DNA from: Ooceraea biroi
Lineage: Eukaryota; Arthropoda; Insecta; Hymenoptera; Formicidae
Assembly: GCF_003672135.1 (NCBI RefSeq)
Contig: NC_039512.1
Span: forward strand, 3,256,874-3,320,873
Reading direction: 5' to 3'
Length of the DNA: 64,000 bases
This document shows, one piece after another, positions 61,715 through 64,000 of this stretch (its first letter is position 1; every line of letters starts with the position of its first letter). Under the pieces are notes generated by a model. The model saw nothing but the letters and a program-made list of their open reading frames with translations. It did no database searches and was not told the origin of the DNA. Made by a program: the position numbers and the translations under genes.

Positions 61715-64000
61715 CTTTGCGTTGCACATGTGGATTGCGAGCATCCGTTCCCGTATCCTCGTCTGGATAGTAAAGGACCCTGCGTGGCGAGCCTCCACGC
61801 GAGTACTGAGCCACATACTAGATACGCGATTTTCTTTATACAGTCCGGTGGCCAGGAGTGAAAAATATCGTTCTAAATATTATCCTATAGACCGCACGGC
61901 TGCGGAGAGGATACTTTCATTCGCGACACGCGAGCGCGCCCAGAGAAATTATTGTCCGGCGTGCGCAGCGCGCGGGATGTGGCCGCTCATCATTACTATG
62001 GAACTCGAGCACACCGGAATCACCATCTACGGAAGCAGAGATATCATTTTGCTGCTCTCTCCCTTCTTTTTTCTCTTTTTTTCTTCCTCTTCTCTGCACT
62101 ATCCAAATACTCTATAATACTCTAGCGCTCGTCCGACCAACGGAATCACCCTGCTCCCAGTTCGCGCGCAAGGACTGCGATCTATTAGATATATATCAAA
62201 CGCAGGGGATAATCACGGTTTTATGGGAACCATCGCGGGACATCCGCCAATTGATAGATCAGCACAGGTACTTGCAAACGCACCGTGGGATCCATTCAAG
62301 CAGATGACCATCGCTGATGAATCATCGATACTGCTGCGTTCTTCATTTCCGGAGTCTCACGTAGATCTCGGTGTCCGCTGCGTCCGAGCTCAGGAGGATA
62401 CGATGAGGATTCGGCCTCCTCCCCCCGCCGTGGCCTGCCAGTACCTTTCCCGCCTGATTTCTGCGCTCTAGAACACACGCATTACGCCCGGTGCGCCCAC
62501 TCCTCCTCTCGATGCCGTGTTCGTCGTCTCCGAGGCGCGGAGAAGGTGCATGTCCGCAGACGTGCAGACGAAGAATCGACAAAGAGTCTTTCCCCGCGTG
62601 TGGTGGTCGCTCGTGGCCGAGCTTAACGCTTTGCGTTTAATTGCCGTGCCAGCGCGTGTACGTCGAGAACGCGCAGATATCATCGGCGAAGCCTCTCCTT
62701 GTGAAAACGTGGAATTAACGGCGACCATAGCGGGCTGGGCATCCTTTATGCACGGCTGCCAGACAATTAATGTTAATTGCCTGGTTCAACGGCACCGGTC
62801 ACATCGATACGTATCTGCGCGCGCCAGCGTGCCGGTATCCTCACGCTAATTCGGGAATTACGCTTATGGAAGGGAGGAAAAGAAAGGAAAAATGGAGAAG
62901 AGCGCACGAGGGGAGAGCTTTTAGCGCGCCGCTCGTAATATCGAGCCAACGTAATTGCACCCGATGATCGCTAATGTGCACCACGCAGATCGATAACAAT
63001 TCCTATTACCTGGGCGGACACTTTTACTTTACTTATATGTACATGTACATCGTAGGGGGATCGCATGGGGAAAAGTTAACAAGTGCGCTCCGGTAAAAGG
63101 GGTATTTACCGACTTTTCCGATAATCAGATGATACGTACGTACGCTGCTGTGGCGTGCCGTATACGGTGTCTTGGAATTGTCGGATGTTCGGTTAAACAT
63201 AGTTTTTCTGTGACCAATTTGAAGAGAATTTTCCTTTCTTTCTACTTTTCCTTTCTTTTTTCTTGTATTTTTTTCTTTATAATGTTAGAGGTATTTTTTA
63301 TTACATTTATGGCAAGATATGTTTCGGTTTTAATGATCTCGTGTCTCTTTCACTAAAGCATCCTTTCTGTACGTAAAATTATGGATAAAAGAAGTACTGA
63401 ACGAAATGTTTTCAAAAGAAACTGGAAATAGAGCAAAGCACAAAGCTATGTACATGTAATTAGCAGTTATACATTCTGATTAAATACAGTTTTTAGATAT
63501 ACATATGTATGTGTAACTGCTAGTACATAGCTTTCTACTCTTGATGGACTTACGCTTGCAACTAACTTTATTTAATAGGATATATCACCATACATTTAAG
63601 GGAGCATAACTTACTGGTAAATATAGCACAAAATGTACATACGGAAATTTTATATAGAAAATGTTTTTTTTCAGGAAACAAAACATGATTAATAAAATGC
63701 AAATTGAAAATTTAGTTGGTTTAAAAAGTATAGAACATTAAGAAGTTTTTATAGCATCCGGAATTAATACAACAGTTTTAGGCACGAATGATAGAAGCCC
63801 AATTTGTGTAAAAACACTCCTTATCTGCTTATTTTATTGGCTTATAATAATGCAGTATACAAGTTGTGATTACCTTAAGCACTATGATTTATAAGGTACC
63901 TTTCTGAAGTATGGAAATTTGGCTAATTTTTCATAGGTACGTTCGCAAAGCAGCGAGTGTGCTTTGGTTACTACTGCTTTCTCGAGAATAATAGGAGATA
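61715..64000. other. right-end flank, no gene seen
   Basis: No supported exon. The open frames at 62.2-62.9 kb overlap on both strands without family resemblance. Contains a hairpin at 63.44-63.53 kb. Confidence 0.45.
63442..63534. repeat. imperfect inverted repeat (hairpin)
   Basis: Left arm AAAGCTATGTAC (63442-63453), a 7-nt bulge, then TAGCAGTTATACAT (63461-63474). Right arm 63509-63534 is the reverse complement with one G:U-type difference. Stem of 26 pairs, loop of 34 nt. MITE remnant or small-RNA precursor are both possible. Confidence 0.75.

Noticed and set aside
61698..62117. 139-codon plus-strand open frame
   Set aside because: No signal peptide, domain or splice context; ends in T/S/F low complexity and overlaps the promoter of the minus-strand gene.
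1..64000. tRNA, rRNA, CRISPR array, bacterial operon features
   Set aside because: No cloverleaf with a GGTTCGA-type T-loop, no repeat-spacer array, and gene structure is plainly eukaryotic.

Overview
The window is arthropod nuclear DNA, most likely from a hymenopteran insect and possibly an ant. Genes have many exons with GT-AG introns. Intergenic DNA is AT-rich with many microsatellites, and the one strongly recognisable gene is an insect photoreceptor phospholipase C. The order is an inference from general character; no species marker was identified.

Layout: (1) 1.4-12.7 kb, plus strand: a complete 18-coding-exon norpA gene (PLC-beta of phototransduction), predicted 1106 aa, with poly(A) signal. 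(2) 13.2-61.7 kb, all minus strand: ten consecutive genes for secreted proteins. In every one, a tiny first coding exon (2-7 codons) is joined in phase 0 to an exon completing the signal peptide. Nine of the ten have a TATA-like element with a probable start site about 31-33 bp downstream; in the tenth (38.2-41.1 kb) both are less certain. From right to left along transcription they are: a 1420-aa Q/S/N/P-rich protein (55.2-61.6 kb), an 809-aa protein with an RSRR site and an acidic stretch (50.0-53.6 kb), a 258-aa alanine-rich coiled-coil protein (47.1-48.6 kb), five paralogous VPV/PVEK-repeat proteins (38.2-41.1, 33.8-35.4, 29.8-31.4, 23.2-24.5 and 18.5-20.1 kb), a Y/P/H/V-rich protein (16.3-17.5 kb) and a 131-aa His/Asp-rich secreted protein (13.2-14.3 kb).

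The five VPV proteins share a C-terminal signature (KPYPxxxPVYKxxxH), an internal phase-1 intron site and alternating Val-Pro/Lys-Glu repeats. Three have Gly/His-rich N-terminal regions. They look like low-complexity cuticle or other extracellular-matrix proteins, and the block reads as a tandem-duplicated, probably co-expressed matrix-protein cluster. An assignment to cuticle is inference; no chitin-binding domain is visible.

Non-genic items include an 865-bp foldback element with 262-bp arms and a three-copy 118/119-bp internal repeat (44.3-45.2 kb), a perfect 30-bp inverted repeat inside an intron (24.13-24.21 kb), an imperfect hairpin near the right end (63.44-63.53 kb), and several microsatellites. 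No CRISPR, operon, tRNA or rRNA signal was seen.
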